From Polaribacter sp. Hel1_33_78 (GTDB lineage Bacteria; Bacteroidota; Bacteroidia; Flavobacteriales; Flavobacteriaceae): a stretch of 64,000 nt of DNA. The notes beneath the pieces are model-generated. The model worked only from the letters and a program-made list of their open reading frames with translations. It searched no databases and was not told where the DNA came from. A program made the position numbers and the translations under genes. Location: NCBI RefSeq assembly GCF_900106075.1, contig NZ_LT629794.1, positions 1,220,001-1,284,000 of the forward strand, read 5' to 3'. Shown here piece after piece: positions 35,355-45,116 of the stretch. The first letter of the stretch is position 1; the number at the start of each line of letters is the position of its first letter.

Positions 35355-37694
35355 ATGAAAAAAAGTATGTATGCAAGTTTGCTAATTCTTTTGATTGTTT
35401 TCAATCATCTAACAGCATATTCACAAAATAAATTAACCGATAAAGTAAATGTATTTATTGGTACAGGCGGTCACGGACATACTTTTCCACATGCAATGGT
35501 TCCTTTTGGTGCAGTTGCCGTAGGTCCAGATTGGGAAACCCAAGGGTGGGATGCTGCCGGTGGTTATCATTATGATGCAAAAAATATTTTAGGTTTTAGT
35601 CAAGTACATTTAAGTGGTACAGGCTTAATAGAAGGTGGTGATTTACTCCTAATGCCAACAGTAGGAAAGATAAAAGTAGACCCAGGAACTCATGAAAACC
35701 CCGATGCTGGTTATCGTTCACGCTTTTCTCATACGGATGAAAAAGCAACTCCTGGTTATTATCAAGTTCGTTTGTTAGATGATAATATCAACGCAGAAAT
35801 GACAGCTACAGAACGTGTAGGTTTTCATAAATACACCTTTCCGAAATCTGACAAATCACATGTTTTATTAGATTTGGTGCACCATATAAAAGGCGGAGGA
35901 AGTGGCGTAAAACAGGCTTATATTCAAATTAAAGATACGCAAACGGTTACTGGTTATAGAGTAACAAGTTCAGTTTGGGCAGCAAATAGACAATTGTATT
36001 TTGCTATCAAATTTTCAAAACCATTTATATCTAATGTAATATATGATCCTAGAGGATTGGTTTTTAATAAAAAGAAAAAATTCCTTTGGGATATGGTAGA
36101 TTATTCTGCTCCAAAAATTAAAACATTTTTCAATTTTAAGACTGAAGAGAATGAAGAAATAATGGTAAAAATTGCAATTTCTTCTGTATCAATGAAAAAT
36201 GCTTTAGAGAATTTAGAAACTGAAATTCCTCATTGGAATTTTACCAAAATTAAAAAAGAAGCTAGTCAAAAATGGGAGCAACAACTCCATAAAATAGTGG
36301 TAAAAGCAACGCCAGATATAGAAGCTAAATTTTATGCTGCTTTGTATCATAATAACATACATCCTACTATAAACCATGATGTAAATGGAGAATATAGGGG
36401 TATGGATCAAGAGGTTCATAAAACCAAAGATTTTACACATTACACCATGTTTTCTTTGTGGGATACTTTTAGAGCAGCACACCCACTTTTTACAATTATT
36501 CATCCAGAAAGAACAAAAGACATTGTGAGTACAATGCTTAATTTTCAAAAAGAAAATCCACGTAAAATGTTGCCTATGTGGTCTATGTATCAAAACGAAA
36601 ATACGTGTATGATTGGCTTACATGCATTACCTGTTATTGCTGATGCCTATTCTAAAGGATTGATAAAAGAGGATGCAAAAGATTTACTAAAATCAATGGT
36701 AATAAGCGCCAATCAACCCGGAATAGATAGTACAGCACACAGAAATATTTATCCATCTTATTATGGACAACAACACTATCTTAAAAAAGGATACCATCCA
36801 AATGATTTGGTAAGAACAGGCGTTTCTGTAACATTAGAACACGCTTATGATGATTGGGCTGTAGCTTTATTTTCTGATAAATTAGGTGATAAAAAAACCA
36901 CAGATACTTTTTTGAAAAGAGCACAATCCTTTAACAATGTTTGGGATGCTAATTCTAAATTTTTTCGGGCAAAACTCAATAATGAAAAATTTATAGAACC
37001 TTTTAATCCAAGAGCGTATCACAGAGAAGATTTTCATGATAGAGATTATACAGAAGGAAATGCGTGGCAATATTTATGGTTTGTGCCCCACGATGTATAC
37101 GGTTTAGCAGATTTATTAGGAGGCAAAAAAGCGATGAGTAAAAAGTTAGACAAACTTTTTACTTTACCAGAACAAGATTCTAAAGTTGGTGATGTTTCTG
37201 GTTTTATTGGCGATTATGCTCACGGAAATGAACCTTGTCATCACGTAGCGTATTTGTATAATTATGTTGGACAATCTCATAAAACACAAAAACTAATTCA
37301 TCAAATAGATAAAGAGTTTTATAAAGCTGCACCAGATGGATATATTGGTAATGAAGATGCTGGCCAAATGTCTGCTTGGTATGTGTTTAGTGCTTTAGGC
37401 TTTTATCCTGTAAATCCTGCTGGTGGAATTTATGTATTTGGTTCTCCTCTGGTTGAAGAAGCAACTTTAAATTTAGAAAATGGCAAAATATTTAGTGTAA
37501 GAGTAAAAAATTATGGAGATAAAAATATCTATATTAAATCTGTACAGTTAAATGGACAACCATATAACGAGGTATGGGTTAAACATGAAGATATTGTTAG
37601 AGGTGGGATATTAGAATTTACAATGTGTGCTAAACCTACAAAATGGGGTAAAAAATCAAAACCTGTGCCTTATGCAAACGGTAAAGTAAATTAA
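35355..37694 (+). CDS. GH92 exo-alpha-mannosidase, secreted, LacI-controlled
   Basis: The 779-residue enzyme has a signal peptide (about 1-23, HLTAYSQ). Motifs include FIGTGGHGHTFPHAMVPFG, WDAAGGYHYDAKNILGFSQVHLSGTG, SLWDTFRAAHPL, general-acid E567 in YTEGNAWQY, HGNEPCHHVAYLYN and GNEDAGQMSAWYV. All GH92 signatures are intact, and it groups with the 12567 paralogue. Unlike the other four GH92 genes it has its own operator and -7 box, and is followed after only 11 bp by a beta-propeller gene. It is thus tied to the LacI regulon rather than to the SusCD operon. Expected to remove terminal alpha-mannose in the periplasm. Confidence 0.95.
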   Translation: MKKSMYASLLILLIVFNHLTAYSQNKLTDKVNVFIGTGGHGHTFPHAMVPFGAVAVGPDWETQGWDAAGGYHYDAKNILGFSQVHLSGTGLIEGGDLLLMPTVGKIKVDPGTHENPDAGYRSRFSHTDEKATPGYYQVRLLDDNINAEMTATERVGFHKYTFPKSDKSHVLLDLVHHIKGGGSGVKQAYIQIKDTQTVTGYRVTSSVWAANRQLYFAIKFSKPFISNVIYDPRGLVFNKKKKFLWDMVDYSAPKIKTFFNFKTEENEEIMVKIAISSVSMKNALENLETEIPHWNFTKIKKEASQKWEQQLHKIVVKATPDIEAKFYAALYHNNIHPTINHDVNGEYRGMDQEVHKTKDFTHYTMFSLWDTFRAAHPLFTIIHPERTKDIVSTMLNFQKENPRKMLPMWSMYQNENTCMIGLHALPVIADAYSKGLIKEDAKDLLKSMVISANQPGIDSTAHRNIYPSYYGQQHYLKKGYHPNDLVRTGVSVTLEHAYDDWAVALFSDKLGDKKTTDTFLKRAQSFNNVWDANSKFFRAKLNNEKFIEPFNPRAYHREDFHDRDYTEGNAWQYLWFVPHDVYGLADLLGGKKAMSKKLDKLFTLPEQDSKVGDVSGFIGDYAHGNEPCHHVAYLYNYVGQSHKTQKLIHQIDKEFYKAAPDGYIGNEDAGQMSAWYVFSALGFYPVNPAGGIYVFGSPLVEEATLNLENGKIFSVRVKNYGDKNIYIKSVQLNGQPYNEVWVKHEDIVRGGILEFTMCAKPTKWGKKSKPVPYANGKVN

Positions 37695-37705
37695 TTTTTT
37701 TGTTA

Positions 37706-40369
37706 ATGAAGAATTTTAAACTAATTATATTTTTATTGCTTATTGTAGAAATATCTGCTCAAGGAATTATTGAAAATTCGAGTGGTGATTTGGAATTAGA
37801 TGAGATTCGAAAAGAAATAACTTCTAATATTACACAAAGAAAAACCTTTAAATTAAGAGCTATAAAAATGAAGTTATGGGCTGCTATGTTGCAACAACAA
37901 GGCATTCCTTTAAAAGAGTATGTTGCTATTGATAATAGGTTAAACAAAGTAACAAGATGGAATAATCTTTGGAGTGGAAATAAACCACAACAATTTTCAG
38001 ACAAGCAAATGCAAAAAGTTTGTTTAATTATTGATGCTGGTTATGCTATTTTAGAAAAATATCAAGTGATTGCTAATACTCGAAAATCAACAGATTTTAC
38101 CAGTAATCTAAATCTTTTAAACTACAACAAACAAAAAGAAATTCCTTGGACATCATACAAAGGAAATGAGGGTTTATCTGGTTATACAGGTGCTTTTGGA
38201 CCAACAAAAGGTGAGAAAGCTTGGAAATTCCCTATTGGTTTAGCTTGGGAATCAAAACCAGCTATAGAAGGAAGTCGTGTGTATATTTCATCACCAGGAA
38301 TTAGAACCAAGTTGTATTGTTTAGATTTAAATACAGGAAAAACAATTTGGAAAACCCAACAAGAAATAGAAATTATGGGTGATCAATTATACCACGCTCC
38401 TAATAACCAGTCAAGTCCAGTTATTTTAGAAAATTATATTATGTATAGAGAAATGGGTGCAAGAGGGAACAAAGGCCCAACAAAAGACGTGGTTTTGGTT
38501 GATAAAAAAACAGGGAAAATTACTAAAGAAATTGAAGTTGGTCATGTAGATTATAGAGCTGGTCATGCTCCTTTTACTGCTAATAATGATGTAGTTGTTT
38601 ACCCTTTTGGTGTGCAAGATATTCATACAACACCCCCTTTAACACAAGCTTTTGACAGGATGATCGCCAAGAATATAAAAACAGGTCAAAAGTTATATGA
38701 AATGTATATTGGTTACACGTTTTCAGAACCTCATTTAGATAAAGAAAATTGGGCATATCAAGGAACTGTAGAAGGGTATTTATATGCTTGGAAAGCTGAT
38801 GAAAGATTGCACAATAGGCCCAAGCCTAATTGGATGTTTAGAGCAGAAGGAGCTATAAATGATAAAGTAATTACCAGTGGAAACTTTGTTTTGTTTGGGG
38901 CAAATGATGGTGTTTTTTACTGCCTTAATAAAAGAACTGGTAAATTAATTTGGAAGCATAAAGTAGATATAATTGAAACTAACGCTTTCAGGCATTTTTC
39001 TGCACCTTATGTTGCAAACGGAAAAGTAGCTGTAGGTAGTGCAGACAAACATTTCTATGTTTTTGATATTAAAACTGGTAAAGTTTTAATCAATAAAAAG
39101 GCAGATGATTGGATTCGTTCAGCTCCAGTTGCATCAGAAAATAAATTCTTTTTTGCTACAATGAAAGGTACTTTATATGGTGTAGAATTTCATAAAAACA
39201 AATCCAAAGAATTGTTTAAAATACAAATTAGTCATCATCCTATTTTTGCTGATTTAAGCATAAAAGATGATAAAATTGTCATTAATGATTCTGATTTATA
39301 CACGCATTGTTACAATACAAAAGGTGATAAAATTTGGAAAATTAGCACCATAGATAGTTTTGTAAAAGATAATACAAGAATATTTTCTGATCAAATTGCA
39401 GGAGGTGCATATTACCAATCTAAACCAACAGCCGCAGATGATATGGTTTTTGTAGGTTCTCCCTCAAGGTTTATTTATGCTTTAGATGCTAAAACAGGAA
39501 AAGAAATTTGGAAACATGAAATTGGAGCATCTATTTCTGGAGCACCAACTTATTATCAAGGTAAAATTTATGTAGGTCAACAAGGAGGTGAAGATGATTT
39601 TTACTGCTTGGATGCAAAAACAGGTAAACTCATTTGGAAACAAAATGTAGATTGGGTTTGGGGTTCTGCTACTTGTTCTGATAATATGGTTTATATCCCA
39701 GGAATAGATGGTTATGCCTGGGCTTTAGATTCAAATACTGGAGCTATGATTTGGAAAAAACCATTTTCACGTTCAGTTTGTAGTGAACCAGCAGTAGAAG
39801 GAAATATCGTTATTTTTGGAAGTTGGGACGATTATTTAAAAGCGTTTAATAAAAAAACTGGAGAATTACTTTGGAAATATAATGGAGGAGGTACAGATTC
39901 TGGTGTAGCTGTCATAAAAGATGGCAAAGTGTATTTAAAAAATAAATGCCTCGATTTAAAAACCGGGAAATTGATTTGGGAGTTTAAAGATGGTAATAAC
40001 ATTTTTAATATTACACCAGCTGTTCACGATGGAAAAGTGTATATGTCTTGTTGGCATGGTCTGGGTTTAGGTGGCGTTTGTATAGAAGCAGTTGTGTATT
40101 GTATAGATGCAAAAACTGGTGATTTGAATTGGACACAATTAGGTGCAGGATTAAGCAGTCCTGTTATTGGTGAAAAAGGTAATGTATATTTCTCAAATAT
40201 TGCAGACCCATATTTTTACTGTGTTGACAGTGAAGGGAATTTTGATGGCACAACCAACATAAAATGGAAATATAAAATGGGTAATAAGGTAGAAGAATCT
40301 GCACCAGCTTTATATAAAGGAAGAGCATATATTATGTCTTCTGATGGATATTTACATGCTATTAAATAA
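37706..40369 (+). CDS. Secreted PQQ-type beta-propeller protein with N-terminal helical domain (paralogue A)
   Basis: I start at ATG 37706 (MKNFKLIIFLLLIVEISAQ signal peptide); a TTG lies six bases upstream. Residues ~20-120 form a helical region (ELDEIRKEITSNIT, KLWAAMLQQQGIP, LIIDAGYAILEKY) shared with paralogue B. The rest is a run of PQQ_2/tryptophan-docking blades: GKTIWKTQQ, GKLIWKHKV, GKEIWKHEIG, GKLIWKQNV, GELLWKYNG and others, 887 residues in all. PQQ-type here means the blade fold; no evidence of cofactor use was seen. It is translated 11 bp after GH92, so a role in glycan binding, sensing or oxidation is possible but unproven. Its last codons are duplicated as a fossil at 42253-42378. 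Confidence 0.8.
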   Translation: MKNFKLIIFLLLIVEISAQGIIENSSGDLELDEIRKEITSNITQRKTFKLRAIKMKLWAAMLQQQGIPLKEYVAIDNRLNKVTRWNNLWSGNKPQQFSDKQMQKVCLIIDAGYAILEKYQVIANTRKSTDFTSNLNLLNYNKQKEIPWTSYKGNEGLSGYTGAFGPTKGEKAWKFPIGLAWESKPAIEGSRVYISSPGIRTKLYCLDLNTGKTIWKTQQEIEIMGDQLYHAPNNQSSPVILENYIMYREMGARGNKGPTKDVVLVDKKTGKITKEIEVGHVDYRAGHAPFTANNDVVVYPFGVQDIHTTPPLTQAFDRMIAKNIKTGQKLYEMYIGYTFSEPHLDKENWAYQGTVEGYLYAWKADERLHNRPKPNWMFRAEGAINDKVITSGNFVLFGANDGVFYCLNKRTGKLIWKHKVDIIETNAFRHFSAPYVANGKVAVGSADKHFYVFDIKTGKVLINKKADDWIRSAPVASENKFFFATMKGTLYGVEFHKNKSKELFKIQISHHPIFADLSIKDDKIVINDSDLYTHCYNTKGDKIWKISTIDSFVKDNTRIFSDQIAGGAYYQSKPTAADDMVFVGSPSRFIYALDAKTGKEIWKHEIGASISGAPTYYQGKIYVGQQGGEDDFYCLDAKTGKLIWKQNVDWVWGSATCSDNMVYIPGIDGYAWALDSNTGAMIWKKPFSRSVCSEPAVEGNIVIFGSWDDYLKAFNKKTGELLWKYNGGGTDSGVAVIKDGKVYLKNKCLDLKTGKLIWEFKDGNNIFNITPAVHDGKVYMSCWHGLGLGGVCIEAVVYCIDAKTGDLNWTQLGAGLSSPVIGEKGNVYFSNIADPYFYCVDSEGNFDGTTNIKWKYKMGNKVEESAPALYKGRAYIMSSDGYLHAIK

Positions 40370-40396
40370 AAAATAACAACGACCATAAACAGCTAA

Positions 40397-41074
40397 CTAT
40401 TTTTCTAATGGTTGAAGCATTTTAATGATTTGTAATGTTTCCTGAACTATTTGTTTTAGTTTATCAAAATCTTTGTTTTGGATAATGTCCTTTGAAATCA
40501 GTTTAGACCCCACACCTACACAAGTAACACCAGCATCAAACCATCCTTTTAGATTTTCCTTTGTTGTTGACACGCCACCTGTTGGCATAATATTGGTCCA
40601 AGGTTGAGGACCTTTAATAGCTTTTATGAAGTTTGGCCCATAAGTATCTCCCGGGAATAATTTTACTATCTCACAACCCAATTCTTCTGCATGGGCTATT
40701 TCTGTTAATGAGCCACAACCTGCAGACCATAATACTTTTCGGCGGTTACAAACAATGGCAATATCCTCTCGTAATACGGGGGTTACAATAAAATTAGCAC
40801 CCAATGACATATATAAAGATGCTGCTGCCGCATCGGTTATAGAGCCAACACCTAATATCATTCCTGGTAATTCCTTTATTACATATTTGGTAAGTTCTCC
40901 AAAGACCTCATGAGCAAAATCTCCTCGTGCTGTAAATTCCAATAACCTGGCTCCTCCATCGTAGCAAGCTTTTAAAATGTTCTTACTTAATTCTATATCT
41001 TTATGAAAAAATAATGGGACTAACCCTGTACTTTTCATCACTTGTGCTACTTCTATTCGTGTGTATTCTGCCAT
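40397..41074 (-). CDS. eda: KDPG / 4-hydroxy-2-oxoglutarate aldolase
   Basis: A 225-residue class I aldolase that cleaves 2-keto-3-deoxy-6-phosphogluconate to pyruvate and glyceraldehyde-3-phosphate in the cytoplasm. E46 in LLEFTARG and the Schiff-base lysine K138 in EIVKLFPG are in place, as are GVGSITDAAAA and MPTGGVSTTKENL. EFTARG instead of the enterobacterial EVTLR is common among Bacteroidota members. The gene is 10 bp downstream of the KDG kinase on the same strand, making a complete lower uronate/Entner-Doudoroff step. It is convergent with the beta-propeller gene to its left. Confidence 0.94.
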   Translation of the reverse strand: MAEYTRIEVAQVMKSTGLVPLFFHKDIELSKNILKACYDGGARLLEFTARGDFAHEVFGELTKYVIKELPGMILGVGSITDAAAASLYMSLGANFIVTPVLREDIAIVCNRRKVLWSAGCGSLTEIAHAEELGCEIVKLFPGDTYGPNFIKAIKGPQPWTNIMPTGGVSTTKENLKGWFDAGVTCVGVGSKLISKDIIQNKDFDKLKQIVQETLQIIKMLQPLEK

Positions 41075-41084
41075 TGTATTTTGT

Positions 41085-42131
41085 TTATCGTGCTACGCGT
41101 CCAGAGGCATCACCTTCCATTAATTTTTCTACTTCTTCAATCGTTACTAAGTTGGCATCTCCTTTAATGGTATGCTTTAAACAAGAGGCTGCTACTGCAA
41201 AATCAAGTGCATTTTGGTTATCTTCTGGATATTTAAGTAATCCATATATTAAACCTCCCATAAAAGAATCTCCTCCTCCAACTCTATCCACAATATCTGT
41301 AATTTGATATTGGCGAGTATAGAACATTTTTTTTCCATCGTATAAAACACCAGCCCAAGTATTATGAGATGCAGAAATAGAACCTCTTAATGTTGTAATT
41401 ACTTTTTTTGCGCTTGGGAATTTTTTTATCATTTGCTTACAAACAGATAAAAATGCTTCTGCTTTAATATCATGTCCATGTTTGTGCACATCTAACCCTT
41501 CTGGATGAATACCAAAATGCTTTTCTGCATCCTCTTCATTTCCTAAAATGATATCGCAATAAGATGTAATTTCTGTCATTATTTTTTCTCTATGTGCATC
41601 ACCACAATACTTCCAAAGTTTAGCTCTATAATTTAAATCTGTAGAAATTGTAATTCCTTTTGCGCTTGCAATTATAACGGCTTCTAAACAAACATCTGCA
41701 GCTCCTTGAGATATCGCAGGTGTAATTCCTGTCCAATGAAACCATTCTACACCATCAAAAACTGCATCCCAATCGATCATTCCTGATTCTATTTCAGCAA
41801 TAGCAGAATGTGCTCTGTCATATACCACCTTAGATCCTCTAGACACAGCACCTTTCTCTAAAAAATATATTCCGAGGCGATTGCCACCCCAAATAATTTT
41901 ATCAACCCCAACGCCTCTTTTACGCATTTCCATCATTGCACTTTCACCGATATCATTTTTCGGTAAACGTGTTACAAAATCTACATCTACTCCATAGTTT
42001 GCTAGTGAAACTGCTACATTAGACTCTCCTCCTCCGTATATGACATCAAAACTTGACGCTTGCGAAAATCTTAAAAATCCTTGAGGAGCTAAGCGCAACA
42101 TGATTTCCCCAAATGTTACTACTTTTTTCAT
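41085..42131 (-). CDS. kdgK: 2-keto-3-deoxygluconate kinase (PfkB family)
   Basis: The 348-residue cytoplasmic sugar kinase has the PfkB signatures YGGGESNVAVSLANYG near the N-terminus and DRVGGGDSFMGGLIYGLL near the C-terminus; the latter holds the catalytic aspartate and anion hole. LRLAPQGFLRFSQASSF and YDRAHSAIAE are typical of KDG kinases. It phosphorylates KDG to KDPG for the adjacent aldolase. The substrate would come from uronic acids, consistent with the GH88-like gene at 50001. The 259-bp upstream gap must carry its promoter. UxaC/UxuA/UxuB-type enzymes are not in the window. Confidence 0.93.
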   Translation of the reverse strand: MKKVVTFGEIMLRLAPQGFLRFSQASSFDVIYGGGESNVAVSLANYGVDVDFVTRLPKNDIGESAMMEMRKRGVGVDKIIWGGNRLGIYFLEKGAVSRGSKVVYDRAHSAIAEIESGMIDWDAVFDGVEWFHWTGITPAISQGAADVCLEAVIIASAKGITISTDLNYRAKLWKYCGDAHREKIMTEITSYCDIILGNEEDAEKHFGIHPEGLDVHKHGHDIKAEAFLSVCKQMIKKFPSAKKVITTLRGSISASHNTWAGVLYDGKKMFYTRQYQITDIVDRVGGGDSFMGGLIYGLLKYPEDNQNALDFAVAASCLKHTIKGDANLVTIEEVEKLMEGDASGRVAR

Positions 42132-42252
42132 ATTAAAAATAATTAGATTTTAAATTTATAAATTAAATAATCTTGTTAAAACATTGATATTTCTGGAATA
42201 TAACTTACCAACATTAAAATAATTATTATTATCATCAGACTCGAACCTTTAA

Positions 42253-42378
42253 CATGGCAAAACCAACATAAAGTGTAAATATATAATGGTTAATAAGGTA
42301 GAAAAATCTACACTAGATTTATGTAAAGGAAGCGCATGTATTATGTCTTCTGATGGATATTTACATGCAATTAAATAA
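42253..42378 (+). pseudogene. Fossil 3' end of a beta-propeller gene (copy of paralogue A terminus)
   Basis: The + strand reads an ungapped 41-codon match to the end of the protein at 37706-40369: KVEKSTLDLCKGSACIM here against KVEESAPALYKGRAYIM there, and both finish SSDGYLHAIK then TAA. Flanking bases (ACCAACATAAA before, AAAAAATAA after) are also shared. There is no start codon or upstream coding sequence, so this is a dead fragment. It lies immediately beyond the 3' end of the oppositely oriented paralogue B. The region 42132-42252, before it, shows nothing I can name apart from the presumed kdgK promoter. Confidence 0.88.
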
Positions 42379-42390
42379 AAAATAAATTGC

Positions 42391-45108
42391 TTATTCTACA
42401 GCGTGCACATATCCATCACCAGCAAGCGCAAACACTTTATCTCTATAAATACAAAGGGTAGATTCTTCAATACGAGTTCCCATTTTATAATTCCATAATA
42501 ATTTTCCTGTTTCTTGATCTAAACAGTACAAATACGGATAGTTTCCAGAACCAATATACAGTCGTCCATTAGCTAAAGCAGGTGCAGATAAACCTCCTCC
42601 ATCAGGAAATGTCCAATTTACTTTGGCTGTTTTTGCATATACGCTATACACTTTTGAGGTTAAAGGAACTCCTTTTAAACCAATACCAACTCTTGCTGTA
42701 AAAAAGCCTTTTCCGTTATGAAAAGCCGGGCTTGCATTAAAATTTGTATACTTTCCTTTATCACTTTCATTTGTGTTTCCTTCAGTTAAAATTTCACCAG
42801 TTTTAGAGTTAAAACTCATAAAAATATTACTGTGATGAGGCAAATAAATTTTACCGTCTTGAGAGATAAGGGTACCAGAATCTAAACCAACACCATTGGC
42901 TTTCCATATAATTTTTCCAGTTTTTTTATTGAAGGCGTATAAAGATCTACTCCAAGATCCAAAATAGACAATATCCCCATCAATAGCAGGTTCTGCAGGA
43001 ACTGATTTTGCAGTTGGGTACATCCAAACAATATGGCCGGTTTTCCCGTCTAAACAAACTGCATAACCATTAACTGTGGGCACGTAAACTAAGCCGTCAT
43101 CTACTGTTGCAGAACCCCAAACCCATCCACCTGGAACAGTTTGCTTCCAAACCACTTCGCCAGTTTCTGCATCTAAACAATAGAAGAAGCGTTCTCCTCC
43201 TTGTTGACCGACATATACTTTTCCGTCCATAATTGCAGGCCCAACTGAAATGGCTCCTCCCATTTCAAATTTCCATTTTTCTTTGCCTGTATCAGCATCA
43301 ACAGCATATAAAAAACCAGCAGGATTTCCAAAAAATAATTTATTATTTGCTGCTGTAGGTTTAGATTGATAATAGGTGCCACCAGAAAGTACATCCGTAA
43401 AAATACGTTCTCCTTCGTTGTTCCAATAAGCTGATAAAATGCTGTGTTTCCAAATTACTTTTCCGTCTAAATTCAAGCAAAACGTTAATAAATTACTGTC
43501 GTTTAAAACAATTTTATCTTCAGAAATTGTTAAATCTGCAAAAATAGGATGCGTGCTAATTTGCTTGCACCAAACTTGTTTTCCGTTTTTCTTATACTTG
43601 TAAATATTTCCTTGTACATCAGCGAAATAAATGTGCTTTTTAGTAGCAACTGGTTTTGCTCTTATCCAATCTTTTGTTTCTTTTTTCCAAAGAATATCAC
43701 CTGTATTTACATCAATTGCGTATGCATTTTTATTTGCAGAACCTATGAATAAAACGCCATTATCAATTAACGGATTTGTAAAATGTTTACGCGCTCTTTT
43801 TTCAATTTTGTTTACTTTTTTAGACCAAAGTAATTTTCCATCAACTTCATTTAAACAATAGATAACACCATCATTTGCGCCAAAATACACTTTTCCATCG
43901 TCCAATAATACTTTTGTATTTATAGCACCTTCAGCTTTAAAATTCCAAGCAATTAATTTTTTTTCATTGGTTGCTTGTTCGTTGTTAAAGTTTTTTTGAC
44001 CCGAAACACCAGGCTTTAAGTTTAAAGCGTATAAATAACCTTCAGTAGTGCCTTGAAAAACTTGATATTTAGACAAAACAGGTTCTGCAAGTGCATCAAT
44101 ATCACCTACATTAAAATCCCACATTTGTTTTTTATTATTTTTATCTTTACAAATTAATCTATTAAAATTTTGACAAACAGGCGGATATTGGTAAATATCT
44201 GAAACTCCAAAAGGATAAACCACATAATCGTCATTACTTGCAACAGGTGCATTTTGCGTTCTATAATCTACATGACCTGCATAAGATTTTGAGATGGTTT
44301 TACCTGTGTTTTTATCAATATACACTAGGTTTTTTGCTTGTCCTTTATTTCCTCCGTGACTATTTACCTCACGTAAAATTATTTTATCACCTTGAATTAC
44401 AGGTGTTGACATCATTGCAGGATATTTGTAAATACCAAACAAAGGATGCTCTTGTGTTGATTTCCAAAGAATTTTCCCTGTTTTTAAACTTAGCTTAAAA
44501 CACGTAGTGTACATTCCTGGTGAAGTTACATAAACACTACCATTTTCAATAACTGGACGCACATACCAACCCAAACCTACGGGGAATTTCCAAGCAGTTC
44601 TTCCATATTTTGGACCTGGTGCCTCTGAATATCCATTGTTGTGTTTGTTGGATTGAAACATGGGCCATTCAGCATCCATATTTCCACCTTTTGGAAATCC
44701 TTTTCCATCACTTTCAAAAGGTTTAAAAATTGAACCATTTTTTAAATACTCATTGTGAATCTCTTCTAATTTTGCAAAACCTGCATCAATTAAAACAGTC
44801 ATTTTTTGAGTTGCTTCTATTTTTTCTTTTCCTTTTTTTCTATTTACTTGGTTTTCTAGCTGATAATATTTTTTATCAATATCATAAAATGAACGTAAAT
44901 CTGCACCTAAATGTTGCAATGTTCCTACCCACATATACATCAAAACAGAATGTTCTCTAAAATTTTCTTTGGTTGTTGAATTGATAACAATTTCTTTACG
45001 AACTCTATCTATATCTTCACTTCCACTTGTGGTAAATGAGTTTTGAGCATCTATAACAAAAGTTTGTGTTAAAAATAAGACTGTAAAAAATAGTTTTGAG
45101 GTTTTCAT
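42391..45108 (-). CDS. Secreted PQQ-type beta-propeller protein with N-terminal helical domain (paralogue B)
   Basis: The 905-residue paralogue of 37706-40369 has a signal peptide ending near residue 22 (TFVIDAQ). The N-terminal helical part (EDIDRVRKEIVINSTTKENFREH, then TVLIDAGFAKLEEI) aligns with that of paralogue A. Blades follow: GKILWKSTQ, GKLLWSKKV, GDILWKKETK, GKEKWKFEMG, GEVVWKQTV, GHIVWMYP, GKIIWKANG, and the ending GDGYVHAVE. Its start is 8 bp after the lacI stop, so the two genes are probably one transcript read from the 46161 operator region. Co-transcription with a regulator suggests a periplasmic accessory role; this is inference. Confidence 0.8.
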   Translation of the reverse strand: MKTSKLFFTVLFLTQTFVIDAQNSFTTSGSEDIDRVRKEIVINSTTKENFREHSVLMYMWVGTLQHLGADLRSFYDIDKKYYQLENQVNRKKGKEKIEATQKMTVLIDAGFAKLEEIHNEYLKNGSIFKPFESDGKGFPKGGNMDAEWPMFQSNKHNNGYSEAPGPKYGRTAWKFPVGLGWYVRPVIENGSVYVTSPGMYTTCFKLSLKTGKILWKSTQEHPLFGIYKYPAMMSTPVIQGDKIILREVNSHGGNKGQAKNLVYIDKNTGKTISKSYAGHVDYRTQNAPVASNDDYVVYPFGVSDIYQYPPVCQNFNRLICKDKNNKKQMWDFNVGDIDALAEPVLSKYQVFQGTTEGYLYALNLKPGVSGQKNFNNEQATNEKKLIAWNFKAEGAINTKVLLDDGKVYFGANDGVIYCLNEVDGKLLWSKKVNKIEKRARKHFTNPLIDNGVLFIGSANKNAYAIDVNTGDILWKKETKDWIRAKPVATKKHIYFADVQGNIYKYKKNGKQVWCKQISTHPIFADLTISEDKIVLNDSNLLTFCLNLDGKVIWKHSILSAYWNNEGERIFTDVLSGGTYYQSKPTAANNKLFFGNPAGFLYAVDADTGKEKWKFEMGGAISVGPAIMDGKVYVGQQGGERFFYCLDAETGEVVWKQTVPGGWVWGSATVDDGLVYVPTVNGYAVCLDGKTGHIVWMYPTAKSVPAEPAIDGDIVYFGSWSRSLYAFNKKTGKIIWKANGVGLDSGTLISQDGKIYLPHHSNIFMSFNSKTGEILTEGNTNESDKGKYTNFNASPAFHNGKGFFTARVGIGLKGVPLTSKVYSVYAKTAKVNWTFPDGGGLSAPALANGRLYIGSGNYPYLYCLDQETGKLLWNYKMGTRIEESTLCIYRDKVFALAGDGYVHAVE

Positions 45109-45116
45109 ATATGTGC

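Noticed and set aside
36213..36593. 126-codon minus-strand frame inside GH92
   Set aside because: It is antisense to conserved GH92 motifs and shows no protein-like pattern.
37706..40369. Literal PQQ-dependent alcohol or glucose dehydrogenase
   Set aside because: The blades fit the propeller fold, but I see no PQQ-pocket vicinal disulfide or catalytic aspartate pattern, so only the fold name is used.
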